Origin: a bacterium 1XD8-76
GTDB lineage: Bacteria; Bacillota; Clostridia; Lachnospirales; Lachnospiraceae
Direction: 5' to 3'
NCBI GenBank assembly: GCA_003611955.1
Contig: RAZE01000031.1
Span: 1-34,217 of the forward strand
Length of the DNA: 34,217 nt
The translations under genes and the position numbers were made by a program. Under the pieces are notes generated by a model. It was not told the DNA's origin and ran no database searches. It saw nothing but the letters and a program-made list of their open reading frames with translations. Positions 24,475 to 33,516 of this stretch are shown here, piece by piece; position 1 is the stretch's first letter, and every line of letters begins with the position of its first letter.

Positions 24475-24552
24475 ATGGTTTTCGGCGTGCCGCGGAAAGC
24501 GGAAGAAGATTTATAATAAGATGATACGGGAAACATCAGGAGGGAAAATCAG

Positions 24553-26406
24553 ATGAGCGCAAAAACGCAGAAAGCGGAGTACAGAAAACGTTTTGAGGAG
24601 AAGATGGATGAGCTGAAATGGCTGTACTGTGAGATCTATCACAATGACATGCAGGGGTTTGAGTGGCTGTGCGATTCCATGTATGACTATTATGAGAAGC
24701 GGGACGTGAGTTTAAAAAAACTGGACCGCGAGCGGGTGAAGGACAGGGATTGGTACAGGAGCAATAAACTGCTCGGCATGATGCTCTACACGGGTGCGTT
24801 CGCAAAAACTCTGAAGGGTGTGAAGGAAAAGCTGGACTATATCGAGTCCTGCGGCGTGAACTATGTGCATCTGATGCCCCTTTTGGAGAGCCCTAAGGGC
24901 AGGGATGACGGCGGCTATGCCGTGGCCGATTTCCGGAAGGTGCAGCCGGAGCTCGGAACCGTGGAGGATCTGGAGGATCTGACAAAGGAGATGCATAAAA
25001 GAGGCATCAGCTGCTGTATGGATTTTGTGATGAACCATACCAGCGAGGACCACGCCTGGGCAAAAGCCGCGAGGGCGGGGGATCCGGAGGCGAGGAAGCG
25101 CTACTATTTTTACGACAACTGGGATATTCCGGGACAGTTTGAGCGGACCATGCCGCAGGTATTTCCAACTACGGCGCCGGGGAACTTCACCTGGCTGGAG
25201 GACTGCCATCAGGTGGTGATGACGACGTTCTATCCGTACCAGTGGGATCTGAATTATGAAAACTGTGTGGTCTTCAACGATATGGTGGGTAATATGCTGT
25301 TTCTGGCGAACTGCGGTATCGATGTGATAAGACTGGACGCGGTGCCCTACATCTGGAAGACGCTGGGGACAAACTGCAGAAACCTCCCCCAGGTACATAC
25401 TCTTGTCAGGATGATGCGGCTGATCGGGGAGATCGTCTGCCCGGGCGTGCTGCTGCTCGGCGAGGTGGTGATGGAGCCTGCGAAGGTGGTTCCCTACTTC
25501 GGCAGCGTGGAGAAGCCGGAATGCCATATGCTGTACAATGTGACGACCATGGCGAGCACCTGGCACACCGTGGCGACCAGAGATACAGCGCTTCTCAAGA
25601 GGCAGCTGGATCAGGTGTTTGTCCTGCCGAAGGACTATGTATTTCTCAATTATCTGCGCTGCCACGATGATATCGGCTGGGGGCTGGACTACGACTGGAT
25701 GAAAAATTTCGGAACGGATGAGGTGGCCCACAAAAAATATCTGAACGACTATCTGACCGGCAAGTGGGAGGGCAGCGATGCCAGAGGAGAACTCTACAAC
25801 GACGATCCGAGACTGGGGGACGCAAGGCTCTGCGGAACGACGGCCTCCCTGAGCGGCCTGGAGGCGGCGCTTTACGAGAAAGACGAGGCGAAGGCGGAGA
25901 GGGCGATCAAGTGTATCGTGATGCTCCACGCCTATCTGCTGTCCCAGAGCGGCATTCCGGTGCTCTACAGCGGGGATGAGATCGGACAGTTGAACGATTA
26001 TACTTACAAGGAAGATCCCGACAGGCGGGCGGACAGCCGGTATCTCCATCGGGGCAGTTTCCCCTGGGATGCCGTGGAGGAGAAAGTGCCGCAGAAGATC
26101 TTTCAGGCTCTGCGGGCGCTGGAGAAGATCCGGGCGGCCCACGAGATATTCAGCATGAAGGCGCAGGCCTCTACTTTCGAGACAGGGAACGGGCATGTGC
26201 TGGGCATCTGCAGAGTGCTCGACGGGAAGAAGTTTGTGTCGTACTATAATTTCAGCGATGCGCCGGAGAGGGTGGATGAGAGTGCACTCGGGGATAAAAA
26301 AGAATTCACGGATCTGGTGACGGGAAAGAAGTTTTCCGGGGATGTCAGAGAGATTGGGGGATACGGTTATCTGTGGCTGTACAGCGAGAAGGACGAAGCG
26401 CGATGA
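24553..26406 (+). CDS. GH13 alpha-amylase-family enzyme, amylosucrase-like
   Basis: A 617-aa glycoside hydrolase family 13 protein. A helical N-terminal domain (1-75) precedes the barrel, as in amylosucrases. Motifs: GVNYVHLMPLLESPKGRDDGGYAVADF (101-127), MDFVMNHTSEDHAW (156-169), IDVIRLDAVPYIWK with nucleophile D262, LLLGEVVM with acid E304, and LRCHDDIGW with D372 (H371, D373). These fit the amylosucrase / sucrose hydrolase group better than true alpha-amylases. No signal peptide, so it is intracellular, possibly cleaving sucrose or a related glucoside or extending glucan. AGGAGGG precedes ATG 24553; TATAAT at 24512-24517 in the gap may be a -10 but lacks a -35. A terminator follows at 26451. 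Confidence 0.88.
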   Translation: MSAKTQKAEYRKRFEEKMDELKWLYCEIYHNDMQGFEWLCDSMYDYYEKRDVSLKKLDRERVKDRDWYRSNKLLGMMLYTGAFAKTLKGVKEKLDYIESCGVNYVHLMPLLESPKGRDDGGYAVADFRKVQPELGTVEDLEDLTKEMHKRGISCCMDFVMNHTSEDHAWAKAARAGDPEARKRYYFYDNWDIPGQFERTMPQVFPTTAPGNFTWLEDCHQVVMTTFYPYQWDLNYENCVVFNDMVGNMLFLANCGIDVIRLDAVPYIWKTLGTNCRNLPQVHTLVRMMRLIGEIVCPGVLLLGEVVMEPAKVVPYFGSVEKPECHMLYNVTTMASTWHTVATRDTALLKRQLDQVFVLPKDYVFLNYLRCHDDIGWGLDYDWMKNFGTDEVAHKKYLNDYLTGKWEGSDARGELYNDDPRLGDARLCGTTASLSGLEAALYEKDEAKAERAIKCIVMLHAYLLSQSGIPVLYSGDEIGQLNDYTYKEDPDRRADSRYLHRGSFPWDAVEEKVPQKIFQALRALEKIRAAHEIFSMKAQASTFETGNGHVLGICRVLDGKKFVSYYNFSDAPERVDESALGDKKEFTDLVTGKKFSGDVREIGGYGYLWLYSEKDEAR

Positions 26407-26441
26407 TGGATACGGTTATCCAGGGCAATATTTTTGAACAA

Positions 26442-26576
26442 ATGTTAAGGAAAGGGGGGGCATGGAGACGTGCCTGCCCTTTTCTTTTTCTGTTCTGCGC
26501 GGTGTGCCTGGCGGGCTGCGGCAGTGCGGCGGTAAGGAATGTGGGAGATGAGGAGGATACAAAGAAAAGTTATTGA
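26442..26576 (+). CDS. Doubtful 44-aa lipoprotein-like ORF
   Basis: From ATG 26442 the product is MLRKGGAWRRACPFLFLFCA then VCLAGCGSAAVRN and a charged tail. A basic start, a hydrophobic run and an LAGC lipobox are seen. However, the hydrophobic run is encoded by the U tract of the terminator at 26451-26490, no ribosome site precedes either possible start (26403 or 26442), and the stop lies inside the -35 of the next promoter. It may be a decayed lipoprotein gene or a chance frame. Confidence 0.25.
   Translation: MLRKGGAWRRACPFLFLFCAVCLAGCGSAAVRNVGDEEDTKKSY
26451..26490 (+). terminator. Terminator of the GH13 gene
   Basis: AAAGGG (26451-26456) pairs with CCCTTT (26477-26482), with an inner GGCA/TGCC pairing around TGGAGACG, followed by the T-rich TCTTTTTC. 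It lies 45 nt after the GH13 stop. Confidence 0.65.
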
Positions 26577-26601
26577 AAAATGAAGTGCGGTCGATTATAA
26601 T
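26573..26601 (+). promoter_or_regulatory. Strong promoter of the lipoprotein gene
   Basis: -35 TTGAAA (26573-26578), 17-bp spacer, perfect -10 TATAAT (26596-26601). RNA should start near 26608, 35 nt before the lipoprotein start. It may also serve glyS and alaS, since gaps downstream are short and no terminator is seen. Confidence 0.8.
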
Positions 26602-26642
26602 AAATATGTTATGCCCTAAAAAGCAGAAAGAAGGGAAAAATT

Positions 26643-27272
26643 ATGGAAAAATGGAAAAAAGTACTGCCATTGGCGGTGATGGGTTTTCTGCTCACAGGCT
26701 GTGGAACGACGACGGCGGAGGTGACTACGATCGCGATACTAAAAGACGGTACGATCGAGCATACGCTGGTGGAAGACTTCGGAGAGGAATCTGTGGACGC
26801 GCTGCAGAGTATGATGCTGGAAAAGACGGCGGCATACAACAAAAATAACGCCGACGGTGAAATAGCGGTAAAAACGGTGGAAGAGGAGGACGGTATCGTC
26901 AAAGTAGTGATGAGCTACCCTGACGCTGCCGCTTTTGACGGATTTATGAATATGGATGTGGTGGAGGTAGATCCCGCATTGCGGGCGCCTTTTTTCTATG
27001 GGACTGTGGAAGAGGCGTTTATGGAGGGATATGATCTGGAAATTACATTGCAGGGAGTGGAGAGTGAGGAAGTGCTGCAGGGGAAAAATGACCTACTGGC
27101 AAAGGGGGAAAAGAAGATCATCATCTACGATAATGAAATGAATCTGGGCGCCCCGGTACAGATTTCCCTGCAGGAGAAACCGGCGTATGTTTCCGACAAT
27201 GTGACGATGACGGGAAAGAAGTTGGTGGAAATTTCCGGTGAAGATGAGATGGCATATATTTTGATGGAATAA
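26643..27272 (+). CDS. Predicted lipoprotein of unknown function
   Basis: A 209-aa exported lipoprotein. The signal is MEKWKKVLPLAVMGFLLTGC with acylated C20, then TTTAEVTTIAILKDGTIEHT. The mature part alternates strands and acidic helices (AILKDGTIEHTLVEDF, EIAVKTVEEEDGIVKVVMSY, DLEITLQGVESEEVL, KKIIIYDNEMNLGAPVQISL) and has no motif I recognise. GAAGGG stands before the start. It has its own strong promoter and is followed 30 nt later by glyS, so glyS and alaS might be partly expressed from it. Similar small lipoproteins are common in Lachnospiraceae but I cannot name a family. Confidence 0.8.
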   Translation: MEKWKKVLPLAVMGFLLTGCGTTTAEVTTIAILKDGTIEHTLVEDFGEESVDALQSMMLEKTAAYNKNNADGEIAVKTVEEEDGIVKVVMSYPDAAAFDGFMNMDVVEVDPALRAPFFYGTVEEAFMEGYDLEITLQGVESEEVLQGKNDLLAKGEKKIIIYDNEMNLGAPVQISLQEKPAYVSDNVTMTGKKLVEISGEDEMAYILME

Positions 27273-27302
27273 TAAGCGAAAGGAAGAAGAGAGGAGATCG
27301 TT

Positions 27303-28691
27303 ATGGAAAAAACAATGGAGAAGATCGTAGCGCTGGCGAAAGCGAGGGGATTTGTGTATCCCGGTTCCGAGATTTACGGCGGGCTCGCCAACACATGGGA
27401 CTACGGCAATCTGGGCGTGGAACTGAAAAATAATGTGAAGAAAGCATGGTGGCAGAAGTTTATCACGGAGAATCCTTACAATGTGGGCGTGGACTGCGCG
27501 ATTCTGATGAATCCCCAGACCTGGATCGCCTCCGGGCATCTGGGCGGCTTTTCCGATCCGCTGATGGACTGTAAGGAGTGTAAGGAGCGTTTTCGCGCGG
27601 ATAAGATCATTGAGGATTTTGCGCAGGAGAACGGCATCGATCTGGGCAGACCTATCGATGCGTACTCTCAGGAGGAGATGAAGAATTTTATCGAGGAGCA
27701 CAACGTGCCCTGTCCCACCTGCGGCAAGCATAATTTCACGGATATCCGTCAGTTCAACCTGATGTTCAAGACTTTTCAGGGTGTGACTGAGGACGCGAAA
27801 AATACGGTGTATCTGAGACCGGAGACAGCGCAGGGTATCTTTGTCAACTTTAAAAATGTGCAGCGGACATCCAGAAAGAAACTGCCCTTCGGTATCGGGC
27901 AGATCGGTAAGTCCTTCCGGAATGAGATCACGCCGGGCAACTTTACCTTCCGCACCAGAGAGTTTGAGCAGATGGAGCTGGAGTTTTTCTGCGAGCCGGG
28001 AACGGATATGGACTGGTTCCACTATTGGAGAGGGTTCTGCAGAGACTGGCTGTTGTCTCTCGGCATGAAGGAGGAGGAGATGCGCCTCAGAGACCATGCG
28101 CAGGAAGAGCTCAGCTTCTATTCCAAGGGAACCACGGATATCGAGTTCTTATTCCCCTTCGGCTGGGGTGAGCTTTGGGGTATCGCCGACAGAACGGACT
28201 ACGACCTGACAAGGCATCAGGAGGTGTCCGGCGAAGATATGAGTTACTTTGACGACAGCAAGGGGGAGAAATATGTGCCCTATGTTGTGGAGCCCTCTCT
28301 GGGCGCGGACCGCGTGGTGCTGGCATTCCTCTGCGCGGCTTACGACGAGGAGGAGCTGGAAGGCGGCGATATGCGGACCGTCCTTCGTTTCCATCCGGCG
28401 TTAGCGCCTGTGAAGATCGGTGTGCTGCCTCTGTCCAAGAAGTTGAATGAGGGAGCAGAAAAGATCTATACACAACTGTGTAAAAAATATAATTGTGAGT
28501 TTGATGACAGAGGAAATATCGGCAAGAGATACCGCAGGCAGGATGAGATCGGTACGCCGTTCTGCGTGACCTATGATTTCGATTCCGAGACGGACGGCAA
28601 AGTGACGGTGCGTTTCCGGGATTCCATGGAGCAGGAGAGGGTCGCGATCGACGAACTGGATGCTTACTTTGCGGATAAGTTTTCTTTCTAG
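27303..28691 (+). CDS. glyS: Glycyl-tRNA synthetase, single-chain class II
   Basis: A 462-aa dimeric GlyRS of the archaeal/eukaryotic-like type (also called glyQS), not the alpha2beta2 type. It begins with [29 protein letters not shown], has the zinc-type cysteines CKECKERF and CPTCGKHNF, motif 2 in [21 protein letters not shown] (about 205-225), motif 3 in [17 protein letters not shown], and the anticodon-binding domain from about 360 ([22 protein letters not shown]) to the end. AGGAGATC precedes the ATG. No T-box leader is present in the 30-nt gap upstream. alaS follows 9 nt after the stop, a tandem of two class II synthetases. Confidence 0.97.
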   Translation: MEKTMEKIVALAKARGFVYPGSEIYGGLANTWDYGNLGVELKNNVKKAWWQKFITENPYNVGVDCAILMNPQTWIASGHLGGFSDPLMDCKECKERFRADKIIEDFAQENGIDLGRPIDAYSQEEMKNFIEEHNVPCPTCGKHNFTDIRQFNLMFKTFQGVTEDAKNTVYLRPETAQGIFVNFKNVQRTSRKKLPFGIGQIGKSFRNEITPGNFTFRTREFEQMELEFFCEPGTDMDWFHYWRGFCRDWLLSLGMKEEEMRLRDHAQEELSFYSKGTTDIEFLFPFGWGELWGIADRTDYDLTRHQEVSGEDMSYFDDSKGEKYVPYVVEPSLGADRVVLAFLCAAYDEEELEGGDMRTVLRFHPALAPVKIGVLPLSKKLNEGAEKIYTQLCKKYNCEFDDRGNIGKRYRRQDEIGTPFCVTYDFDSETDGKVTVRFRDSMEQERVAIDELDAYFADKFSF

Positions 28692-28700
28692 GAGGTTGAC

Positions 28701-31337
28701 ATGAAAGCATATGGCGTAAATGAATTGAGGAAAATGTTTTTGGAGTTTTTTGAGAGCAAGGGGCATCTGAAAATGAAGAGTTTTTCTCTGGTCCCCCACA
28801 ATGATAACAGCTTGCTGCTGATCAATTCCGGCATGGCGCCCTTAAAGCCCTACTTTACCGGGCAGGAGATCCCGCCCAGGAGAAGAGTGACGACCTGCCA
28901 GAAATGTATCCGCACGGGCGATCTGGAGAACGTGGGCAAGACGGCGCGTCACGGCACCTTTTTTGAGATGTTGGGAAATTTTTCCTTCGGAGACTATTTC
29001 AAGAGGGAAGCCATCACATGGACCTGGGAGTTTTTGACGGAGGTCGTGGGACTTCCGGCTGACAGGCTCTACCCGTCCATCTACGAGGAGGATGAGGAAG
29101 CCTTCGAGATCTGGAACAAGGAGATCGGCATCGCGCCCGAGAGGATCTTCCGGTTCGGCAAGGAAGACAATTTCTGGGAGCACGGTTCCGGCCCCTGCGG
29201 TCCCTGCTCCGAAGTGTACTATGACAGAGGCGAAAAATATGGCTGCGGAAAGCCCGGCTGTACGGTGGGCTGCGACTGCGACCGCTATATGGAAGTCTGG
29301 AATGATGTGTTCACCCAATTTGACAACGACGGCAAGGGAAATTATTCCGAGCTGGAACAGAAGAATATCGATACCGGCATGGGCCTGGAGCGTCTGGCGG
29401 TGGTGGTGCAGGATGTGGACTCTATTTTTGATGTGGACACGGTGCAGGCGCTGCGGAATAAAGTCTGTGAGATCGCTAAAGTTGCTTATCACGAAAACGA
29501 AGATACGGATGTCTCCATCCGGATTATTACGGATCATATTCGCTCCGCTACCTTTATGATCTCCGATGGCATTATGCCTTCCAATGAAGGAAGGGGCTAT
29601 GTGCTGCGCCGGATCATCAGGCGCGCGGCGCGCCAGGGCAGGAAGCTGGGCGTTCAGGGAACCTTCCTGGCGGGGCTTTCCGAGGCGGTGATAGAAGGTT
29701 CTAAGGATGGCTATCCGGAACTGGAGGAGAAGAAAGCGTTTATCTTAAATGTGCTGACACAGGAGGAGAACAAGTTTAACAGCACGATAGATCAGGGGCT
29801 CAGTATTTTAAGTGAGATGATGGAAACCCTGGAGAAGGAAAATAAAAAGGAGCTGTCGGGGGCGGATGCTTTCCGGCTGTACGATACTTTCGGCTTTCCG
29901 CTGGATCTGACAAAGGAGATCCTGGAGGAGAAGGGATTTTCCGTGGAGGAAGAGGGTTTTGTGTCCTGTATGAAGGAGCAGAAGGAGAAGGCGAGAAAGG
30001 CCCGCAAGGTGACAAACTACATGGGCGCAGACGCCACGGTGTACGAATCCATAGACCCTTCCGTCACCACAGAGTTTGTGGGCTACGATAATGTGGTATA
30101 CGATTCCGAGATCACGGTGATGACGACGGAGAGCGAGATCGTGGATGCTCTCACGGACGGCGAAGTGGGGACGATCTTTGTGAAGGAGACGCCCTTCTAT
30201 GCTACCATGGGCGGACAGGCGGGGGATCACGGCGTGATCACCACCGCGGAAGGTGAATTTAGAGTGGAAGATACCGTGAAACTGCTCGGCGGAAAAGTCG
30301 GCCATATCGGCAGGGTCACAAAGGGGATGTTGAAAACCGGCGACAAAGCGACGCTTCATGTGGAGGAAGCACGCAGGATGGATACCTGTAAGAACCACAG
30401 TGCAACCCATCTTCTGCAAAAGGCGCTGAGGGAAGTGCTGGGCGATCATGTGGAGCAGGCAGGTTCTTACAACGATCCCGACAGGCTGCGTTTCGACTTC
30501 AGTCATTTCTCCGCGATGACTGCGGAGGAGATCGGGGCGGTGGAAGCCCTTGTGAATGAGAGGATCGGAGCAAACCTTCCGGTTGTGACAAAGATCATGA
30601 CGGTGGAAGAGGCAAAACAGACCGGCGCGATGGCGTTGTTCGGGGAAAAGTACGGCGAGACCGTGCGCGTGGTGGAGATGGGCGAGTCCAAAGAGTTCTG
30701 CGGCGGTACCCACGTGAGAGATACCGGTGTGATCTCCGCCTTCAAGATCGTCTCCGAGAGCGGCGTGGCGGCGGGTGTCCGCAGGATCGAGGCGCTGACC
30801 GGCAGCAATGTGCTGGCGTATTACGCGGAAATCGAGGAGCGCTTAAATCAGGCGGCAAAGGTGTTAAAGACGACGCCCGCGGGCATCGTGGAGAAATGTC
30901 AGCACGTGATGGCGGATATGAAGGCATTGCAGAGCGAGAATGAGTCCTTAAAGAGTAAGGCGGCGAAAGAAGCTCTCGGCGATGTGATGGACAACGTGAC
31001 GGAGGTGAAAGGCGTAAAACTGCTGGCTGTCTCCGTGGCGGATGTGGATATGAACGGATTGCGCGATCTGGGCGATTCCCTGAAGGAAAAGCTGGGAGAA
31101 GGCGTGGTGGTGCTGGCGTCAGACAAGGACGGCAAGGTGAACCTTGTGGCGATGGCCACCGATGAGGCGCTGAAGAAGGGCGCCCATGCCGGCAATCTGA
31201 TCAAGGGTATCGCGGGCCTTGTGGGCGGAGGAGGCGGCGGACGCCCGAACATGGCGCAGGCCGGAGGCAAGAATCCGGCGGGCATCTCCGCGGCGATCGC
31301 GGAGGCCGCGAAGGTGCTGGAAGGACAGATAAAGTGA
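28701..31337 (+). CDS. alaS: Alanyl-tRNA synthetase
   Basis: An 878-aa full-length AlaRS. The class II aminoacylation domain opens NELRKMFLEFFESKGHLKMKSFSLVPHNDNSLLLINSGMAPLKPYF. GGQAGDHG and the editing domain follow, with the zinc site HSATH (H566, H570) and CGGTH (C667, H671). The C-terminal DHHA1 domain ends with GIAGLVGGGGGGRPNMAQAGG and AAIAEAAKVLEGQIK. TAGGAGG precedes ATG 28701. It is coupled to glyS at 9 nt and is followed 30 nt later by a YesL-type gene. Confidence 0.98.
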   Translation: MKAYGVNELRKMFLEFFESKGHLKMKSFSLVPHNDNSLLLINSGMAPLKPYFTGQEIPPRRRVTTCQKCIRTGDLENVGKTARHGTFFEMLGNFSFGDYFKREAITWTWEFLTEVVGLPADRLYPSIYEEDEEAFEIWNKEIGIAPERIFRFGKEDNFWEHGSGPCGPCSEVYYDRGEKYGCGKPGCTVGCDCDRYMEVWNDVFTQFDNDGKGNYSELEQKNIDTGMGLERLAVVVQDVDSIFDVDTVQALRNKVCEIAKVAYHENEDTDVSIRIITDHIRSATFMISDGIMPSNEGRGYVLRRIIRRAARQGRKLGVQGTFLAGLSEAVIEGSKDGYPELEEKKAFILNVLTQEENKFNSTIDQGLSILSEMMETLEKENKKELSGADAFRLYDTFGFPLDLTKEILEEKGFSVEEEGFVSCMKEQKEKARKARKVTNYMGADATVYESIDPSVTTEFVGYDNVVYDSEITVMTTESEIVDALTDGEVGTIFVKETPFYATMGGQAGDHGVITTAEGEFRVEDTVKLLGGKVGHIGRVTKGMLKTGDKATLHVEEARRMDTCKNHSATHLLQKALREVLGDHVEQAGSYNDPDRLRFDFSHFSAMTAEEIGAVEALVNERIGANLPVVTKIMTVEEAKQTGAMALFGEKYGETVRVVEMGESKEFCGGTHVRDTGVISAFKIVSESGVAAGVRRIEALTGSNVLAYYAEIEERLNQAAKVLKTTPAGIVEKCQHVMADMKALQSENESLKSKAAKEALGDVMDNVTEVKGVKLLAVSVADVDMNGLRDLGDSLKEKLGEGVVVLASDKDGKVNLVAMATDEALKKGAHAGNLIKGIAGLVGGGGGGRPNMAQAGGKNPAGISAAIAEAAKVLEGQIK

Positions 31338-31367
31338 TGACTGCAAAGAAGAGAGGCGGAGACCGGG

Positions 31368-32006
31368 ATGAGCTTTAATTTGCTGGATAATCCGATCATG
31401 CACTGCATCGGCAGAATAGCAGATTTCATCGTATTAAATTTGCTGTGGGTGGTGTGTTCCATACCGATCATAACGATAGGCGCATCCACCACAGCGCTCT
31501 ATACGGTGATGCTGAAAGTGGTGAAAAATGAGGAAGGTTACATCGCAAGAGGATTTCTGAAGGCGTTTAAGGAAAACTTTAAACAGAGCACGCTGCTCTG
31601 GTTTGTCTTTCTGTCCCTCGGCGTCATATGCATTCTGGATATTTTTGCTCTCAGAGTGATGCCGCATAAGGCGGCCGGTATGCTGCAGATTGTTTTTTTG
31701 ATCGTGGAAGCCCTGCTGGTCTGCGGGGCTGTCTACGCTTTCGCGCTGCAGGCGAGGTTTGTCAATACGGTGAAAAATACGCTGAAGAACGCGCTGATAC
31801 TGATATTTGCCAGGCTGCCTTACACGGTGCTGATCATGGTCATCACCATCGGCCCGGTGATCGCTACCTTTTTGACGATCCGGACCATTTTGATCGGGTT
31901 TACGCTCTGGTTCTTCATCGGTGTGTCGCTGACAGCATGGCTGAATTCTATTCTTTTGAGGCACATATTCCAGAAGCTGGAGGAGGGACAGACCCAGGAG
32001 GAATGA
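31368..32006 (+). CDS. YesL/DUF624 family membrane protein
   Basis: A 212-aa protein of the DUF624 (YesL) family. It starts MSFNLLDNPIMHCIGRIADFIVLNLLWVVCSIPIITIGAS, which is the family signature. About five membrane helices follow, including 70-93, 100-125 and the pair 148-190. Function is not established; in other bacteria YesL-type genes sit next to sugar-uptake loci, which is not the case here. GGAG is found before ATG 31368. It is the last gene of the plus-strand series and ends 31 nt before the rpsU terminator on the other strand. Confidence 0.85.
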   Translation: MSFNLLDNPIMHCIGRIADFIVLNLLWVVCSIPIITIGASTTALYTVMLKVVKNEEGYIARGFLKAFKENFKQSTLLWFVFLSLGVICILDIFALRVMPHKAAGMLQIVFLIVEALLVCGAVYAFALQARFVNTVKNTLKNALILIFARLPYTVLIMVITIGPVIATFLTIRTILIGFTLWFFIGVSLTAWLNSILLRHIFQKLEEGQTQEE

Positions 32007-32037
32007 GAGAAGAGAGGACTGCTGCATCAGTTACATC

Positions 32038-32077
32038 AAAAAAACTGCCGGAATATGTTGTCCATATTGCGGCAGTT
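32038..32077 (-). terminator. Terminator of rpsU
   Basis: Minus strand: AACTGCCG (32077-32070) pairs with CGGCAGTT (32050-32043); inside, AATATG pairs with CATATT around GACAA. A run of T (32044-32038) follows. It starts 18 nt after the rpsU stop. The hairpin can also form in plus-strand RNA after the YesL-type gene, but without a U tract. Confidence 0.85.
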
Positions 32078-32095
32078 CAGATTTCAAATCAGCTG

Positions 32096-32272
32096 TTAGT
32101 TGTATTTCCGTTTTCTTGCTGCTTCGGATTTTTTCTTACGCCTTACGCTGGGTTTCTCGTAATGCTCTCTTTTACGGATCTCCTGCTGGATACCGGCCTT
32201 AGCGCAGCTTCTTTTGAAACGGCGTAATGCACTATCCAAAGATTCATTTTCTTTTACGATAACGTTAGACAT
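32096..32272 (-). CDS. rpsU: 30S ribosomal protein S21
   Basis: A 58-aa basic protein: it starts [20 protein letters not shown], continues [20 protein letters not shown] and ends in the lysine/arginine-rich [18 protein letters not shown]. This is the standard bS21 sequence and length; S21 sits near the anti-Shine-Dalgarno end of 16S rRNA in the 30S subunit. The start is ATG 32272 (minus), preceded by GGTGAT at about 4 nt and GGAGG 13 nt away. It has its own strong promoter (32380-32407), a leader of about 100 nt with a hairpin, and its own terminator, so it is monocistronic. Confidence 0.97.
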   Translation of the reverse strand: MSNVIVKENESLDSALRRFKRSCAKAGIQQEIRKREHYEKPSVRRKKKSEAARKRKYN

Positions 32273-32285
32273 TAAATCACCCTGA

Positions 32286-32323
32286 CCTCCCTTCAGTCCC
32301 TTCGGTACTAACGACTGAATGGG
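32286..32323 (-). promoter_or_regulatory. rpsU leader hairpin overlapping the ribosome site
   Basis: In the minus-strand leader TTCAGTC (32319-32313) pairs with GACTGAA (32298-32292), and CCC (32323-32321) with GGG (32291-32289) across a one-base bulge. The GGG belongs to the GGGAGG ribosome-site sequence (32291-32286). The structure could mask this site; S21-mediated control is a hypothesis. Confidence 0.5.
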
Positions 32324-32379
32324 TTATTCTCATGTATGAACCGACTTCAAATAATCTTCTGATCACATACACTTTAAAT

Positions 32380-32407
32380 ATTATAGCATAAATTCTGCGT
32401 TAGTCAA
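32380..32407 (-). promoter_or_regulatory. Promoter of rpsU
   Basis: Minus strand: -35 TTGACT (32407-32402), 16-bp spacer, extended -10 TGCTATAAT with perfect hexamer TATAAT (32385-32380). RNA should begin near 32373. Confidence 0.85.
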
Positions 32408-32475
32408 CTGCATTTTGGCATTTTTTTCATGTGGTCACGAAATTTTATCTTTTCACTACTTGTTCAAAAGAATAC

Positions 32476-32504
32476 TTGTAGTTTTGACAAAAGTGCAATA
32501 AGAT
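32476..32504 (+). promoter_or_regulatory. Possible promoter of the phosphofructokinase gene
   Basis: -35-like TTGTAG (32476-32481), 17-bp spacer, -10-like TAAGAT (32499-32504), 34 nt before the gene. A better -35 hexamer (TTGACA, 32484-32489) has no -10 at correct spacing, so the assignment is uncertain. Confidence 0.4.
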
Positions 32505-32538
32505 AGAAACAGGACGTTTTTGGGGAGGATATTTTGCG

Positions 32539-33471
32539 ATGATCTATACAGTCACATTGAATCCGGCGTTCGATAAGACGGTGGAAATTCCCTCTCTGAC
32601 AGTGGGGGCGGTCAACCGCATCACCGGTATGCGGACGGACCCGGGCGGCAAGGGAATCAACGTCTCCAAGGTGATCAGAGAGCTGGGAGGAGAGAGTACG
32701 GCGGTCGGGATACTTGGCGGGAGAACCGGGCGGATGATACAGGATGCCCTGGAGGCGATGGAGATCAAAACAGGATTTCGCTTTTCGGAGGGGGAGACCC
32801 GCACGAATCTGAAGGTGATCGATCCGGTCAACCACACGAACACCGACATCAATGAGCCGGGATGCTCTGTGCCGGAGGAAGTTTTAAACGGTCTGCTGGG
32901 GGATCTGCGGGGAGAGTTGAAAAAGGGGGATATTGTCGTTCTCTCGGGAAGTCTGCCGAAGGGAGCCCCGAAGGATACCTACGGCATCTGGGTGAGAACC
33001 TGCAAGGAATGCGGTGCCAGGGTGTTTCTCGATGTGGATGGGGAACTGCTGGCGGCAGGCATCCGGGAGAAACCCTATCTGATCAAACCGAACGACAACG
33101 AGCTGTCCGTGCTGACAGGAAAGAAACTGTACACACTTGAAGAACTGAACAGGGAAGCCCGCGCCCTGATGGAAAGCCATGGCATCGCGAAGGCGGTCGT
33201 GTCGATGGGGGAGAGGGGAGCTCTGTATCTGACGGAAAGGGAAACCATCTGTGCGGAGGGGCTTAGAGTTCCGGTGAAGAGTACGGTAGGAGCCGGGGAC
33301 AGCATGGTGGCAGCCCTGGCGGTGTCAGAAGAATCCGGCAGAAGTTTGGAGGAGACGGTAAGACTCTGTACTGCATGTGGGGCGGCGAATGTGATGTGCA
33401 GCGGGACGCAGGCGGCAAAGTACGATGTGATCAGTGGACTGATGCATGAGGTGGTATTTCATAGACTGTGA
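32539..33471 (+). CDS. fruK: 1-phosphofructokinase (PfkB family)
   Basis: A 310-aa ribokinase/PfkB-family sugar-phosphate kinase of the 1-phosphofructokinase / tagatose-6-phosphate kinase branch. Substrate end: MIYTVTLNPAFDKTVEIPSL and TDPGGKGINVSKVIRELGG (33-51). ATP end: LSGSLPKG (136-142), LIKPNDNEL (181-189) and TVGAGDSMVAAL (249-260) with catalytic base D254. It makes fructose 1,6-bisphosphate from fructose 1-phosphate (or the tagatose analogue). GGGGAGG precedes ATG 32539. Unusually there is no fructose PTS or DeoR-type regulator gene beside it here, so the exact substrate is open; xpt follows at 45 nt. Confidence 0.88.
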   Translation: MIYTVTLNPAFDKTVEIPSLTVGAVNRITGMRTDPGGKGINVSKVIRELGGESTAVGILGGRTGRMIQDALEAMEIKTGFRFSEGETRTNLKVIDPVNHTNTDINEPGCSVPEEVLNGLLGDLRGELKKGDIVVLSGSLPKGAPKDTYGIWVRTCKECGARVFLDVDGELLAAGIREKPYLIKPNDNELSVLTGKKLYTLEELNREARALMESHGIAKAVVSMGERGALYLTERETICAEGLRVPVKSTVGAGDSMVAALAVSEESGRSLEETVRLCTACGAANVMCSGTQAAKYDVISGLMHEVVFHRL

Positions 33472-33516
33472 CCGGATGCGGCGGGATCGCAGGGCGGCAA
33501 AAGAGGAGGAAGACGG

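Noticed and set aside
24712..26196. 494-codon minus-strand frame opposite the GH13 gene
   Set aside because: Shadow frame; the plus strand encodes clear catalytic motifs.
27273..28700. T-box or other tRNA-sensing leader for glyS or alaS
   Set aside because: The gaps before the two genes are 30 and 9 nt, too short for a T-box.
32484..32489. TTGACA as -35 of the phosphofructokinase promoter
   Set aside because: No -10-like hexamer at 16-18 bp; TAAGAT is only 9 bp away.
33472..33516. Purine riboswitch before xpt
   Set aside because: Only 45 nt separate it from the upstream kinase gene; no room for the aptamer.
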